Of a stretch of 64,000 bases of DNA, positions 62,338-64,000 are shown in pieces; within the stretch, counting starts at the first letter, position 1, and the number at the start of each line of letters is the position of its first letter. The stretch covers positions 29,739,162-29,803,161 of the forward strand of contig CM046864.1 in assembly GCA_025617745.1 (NCBI GenBank), in the 5' to 3' direction. The position numbers were made by a program, and so were the translations under genes. Origin of the DNA: Heliocidaris erythrogramma. Taxonomy: Eukaryota; Echinodermata; Echinoidea; Camarodonta; Echinometridae. The notes under the pieces were generated by a model. The model had not been told where the DNA came from, searched no databases, and saw nothing but the letters and a program-made list of their open reading frames with translations.

Positions 62338-62965
62338 CTTGCCAATTTCAGATTTACAACTTTTCATCGCCATGTGTGTCTAATTGGCCAACTGAACAAC
62401 TTGGCCCTTATTTCAACCCCCCTTTTTTTTTACCAAAGAATTTTTTTTTTAAATATATATATACACCCACATGTATATTGTCTGTGATACTGACTGGGGA
62501 ATTATGGTGGATTTTTTGGCGTGTCTTATTTGAATGGTTGTCCACCTTACAAGTGTGCTATGCATGTGTGATAAGCATACTTTAGAACCAGCTTTTACTT
62601 TAGTTTCTGCTTGCTCATGAATTATGTTATACAAACTCCTCAAACACTAGATTACGATGTTTGTCAAGGATGAAGATGAAAATAATTTTTAAAGATTCAT
62701 TGATATTCTCTTGTTTACTGTTTTATATGAAAAGCTTTTGTTATCAGGAAATTTTCAGATCTACAAGGCTTCATAGCCATGTGTTTCCAATTGGTCAACT
62801 CCAGGACTTGGCTCTTTTTAAACAGTTTTTTTAAACCAAAGAAAGTATATTTTTATGATATTTATCTATATATCTATACATTTACAAATCTTTTGTGTGT
62901 GATAACGATTGGGCGTTGTTTTTTTTTTTCGTATGTCCTAATTAAACAGGAAGTCAACCCTACAT
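62338..62965. repeat. Diverged tandem duplication, about 215-bp units
   Basis: Segments 62338-62551 and 62750-62965 share, in order, CAGATTTACAACTTTTCATC / CAGATCTACAAGGCTTCAT, CCATGTGT, AATTGGCCAACT / AATTGGTCAACT, CTTGGC, a T-run with ACCAAAGAA, a TATATATATACA stretch and GTGATA(A)C. This is an old duplication, non-coding. Confidence 0.7.
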
Positions 62966-63138
62966 TTTGTTTTCTATTTCATTGAAAGAATAACTTTAGG
63001 AAGAAGAAATGACAAAATAGATAGTCATTCCTATTTTCAGAGCAATTATGCAAATTGTGAGAAATGGCTTCATATATGAATTGATCAGTACTCCAAATGT
63101 GCCCTTTTTCCTATTTTTTTTTTTGTGCTGGAAATACA

Positions 63139-63347
63139 CACTCTAAAAACTCAAATGTTAAATCTACATTTGAAAGGTTGGAGGAGTGACAACATTTTTA
63201 AAATGGTAAATTAACACTTTTAACATGCTGGATCTAATAGTTTAAAGGTTGGATGCAGCATGTCAAAAGTGTTCATTTACCATTTTGAAAATGTTGTCAC
63301 TCCTCCAACCTTTTAAATGTAGATTTAACATTTGAGTTTTTAGAGTG
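63139..63347. mobile_element. Near-perfect foldback MITE (209 bp)
   Basis: The first about 92 bp, starting CACTCTAAAAACTCAAATG, are the almost exact reverse complement of the last about 92 bp, ending CATTTGAGTTTTTAGAGTG. The loop is about 25 bp (around CTAATAGTTTAAAGG). No coding sequence is present. Confidence 0.9.
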
Positions 63348-63436
63348 CATCAACTACCTTAAATCAAAAACATATTTTTTAAATATACTTCTACAAGAAC
63401 AATACAATAATTTTGTTTCATTGATATCGTGTTAAC

Positions 63437-63541
63437 TACAGTCAACTCCACATAAGTCAAACTCAATGGGACAGGCAAAAGTGCTGTGACTTAGGGGATT
63501 ATTCGTCTTATTTGACTTTGACTGAGCCGGAGTCAACTGTG
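63437..63541. mobile_element. Small pogo-like element (probable)
   Basis: ACAGTCAACTCC at the left faces GGAGTCAACTGTG at the right. Inside, AAGTCAAACTC faces a TTTGACTTTGACTG stretch. It resembles the ends of short pogo-type elements, but the flanking TA duplication is not clear. Confidence 0.5.
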
Positions 63542-63547
63542 TTATGC

Positions 63548-64000
63548 ACTAAGTATACTATATAAGAGGTATTCACAATCAGTCGACTTGACAAAAAGAT
63601 GCAAAAGACTGCAATTTACCTATTTTTTAAGATTTGCATTGGGTTGCTGGTTAAATTTCCTTTCATAAGAATAGTGATTTTTGTAGGATGGTATTCTCCT
63701 CTATCTCTGAGAATAAGAACTGTTGGCTGCCCTTTGATGCTACTGCCTGTGCAAGGAGTCTTGCAATTAAACTCTTGTTTGATTAATTAGCAAACCAAGT
63801 TGAGTGTTATCCATGTTCTACGTGGGGCATTTTCCCCTTCTGATTAGGTTTGCTTGTTCTTGGCATATATTAAAACACCACGACTAAACCTTCGAACCAG
63901 GTCTGCTATTTATGTGTGATAAGTTTTTCCTCTCCATTGCGCCTTGAGCACATTAGTCATGTGGAGTTGGCGCATTACATTTTTTTTATATTATTATAAT
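63548..64000. other. Non-coding right edge
   Basis: No exon, RNA gene or element end is recognised before the window ends. Confidence 0.45.

Noticed and set aside
1..64000. CRISPR array or bacterial operon
   Set aside because: The tandem arrays have degenerate units without regular spacers, and genes have spliceosomal introns. The DNA is eukaryotic.

Overview
The window is animal nuclear DNA: genes are split by GT-AG introns, coding density is low, and transposable elements are everywhere. Long poly-G runs, BEL, CR1-like and L1-like elements, tRNA-derived SINEs, Kolobok-like TTAA elements and large inverted tandem arrays suggest a marine invertebrate deuterostome. An echinoid (sea urchin) is my best guess, with moderate confidence; no rRNA or mitochondrial marker is present to settle it.

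The main host gene lies on the minus strand from 36601 to 14440. Eleven coding exons with consistent splice phases give an 880-residue protein: a Ser/Thr/Ala/Gly-rich N-terminus, an armadillo-like helical region, a TIR domain and a C-terminal SAM domain. This domain set resembles SARM1, but the order is ARM-TIR-SAM and not ARM-SAM-SAM-TIR. Its introns are full of transposons. They include a recent 7.77-kb BEL retrotransposon in intron 5 (antisense to the gene, 5-bp target duplication, near-identical LTRs, integrase core partly deleted), a decayed mariner-like element in intron 8, a foldback element and LINE 3' fragment in introns 6 and 7, and a CR1/SINE/hairpin complex in intron 2.

A second gene-like unit lies on the plus strand (53973 to 62013, four exons). 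It encodes a Myb/SANT-like DNA-binding domain, an acidic stretch, a GAG/Gln tandem array and a basic coiled coil with a Gln/His/Pro-rich tail. Its first exon carries a 7-nt near-duplication that breaks the frame.

Region by region: 1-13.5 kb holds only mobile-element relics (nested hAT-like elements, TTAA MITEs, a 2.2-kb foldback with inverted arrays, a 284-bp tandem duplication with one copy empty and one occupied by a MITE, and a decayed retroelement ORF1). 14.4-36.6 kb is the ARM-TIR-SAM gene. 36.7-43.9 kb is its upstream flank, with MITEs, microsatellites, a CR1-like duplication and a C-rich minisatellite. 44-53.5 kb holds a FLYWCH/MULE pseudo-exon and an L1-like LINE that is split between ORF1 and ORF2 by a 4.7-kb THAP-encoding TTAA element. 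54-62 kb is the Myb/SANT gene, with repeats in its introns. 62-64 kb holds diverged direct repeats and small MITEs.

All calls were made by reading the sequence. Family names rest on recognised motifs and not on database searches.
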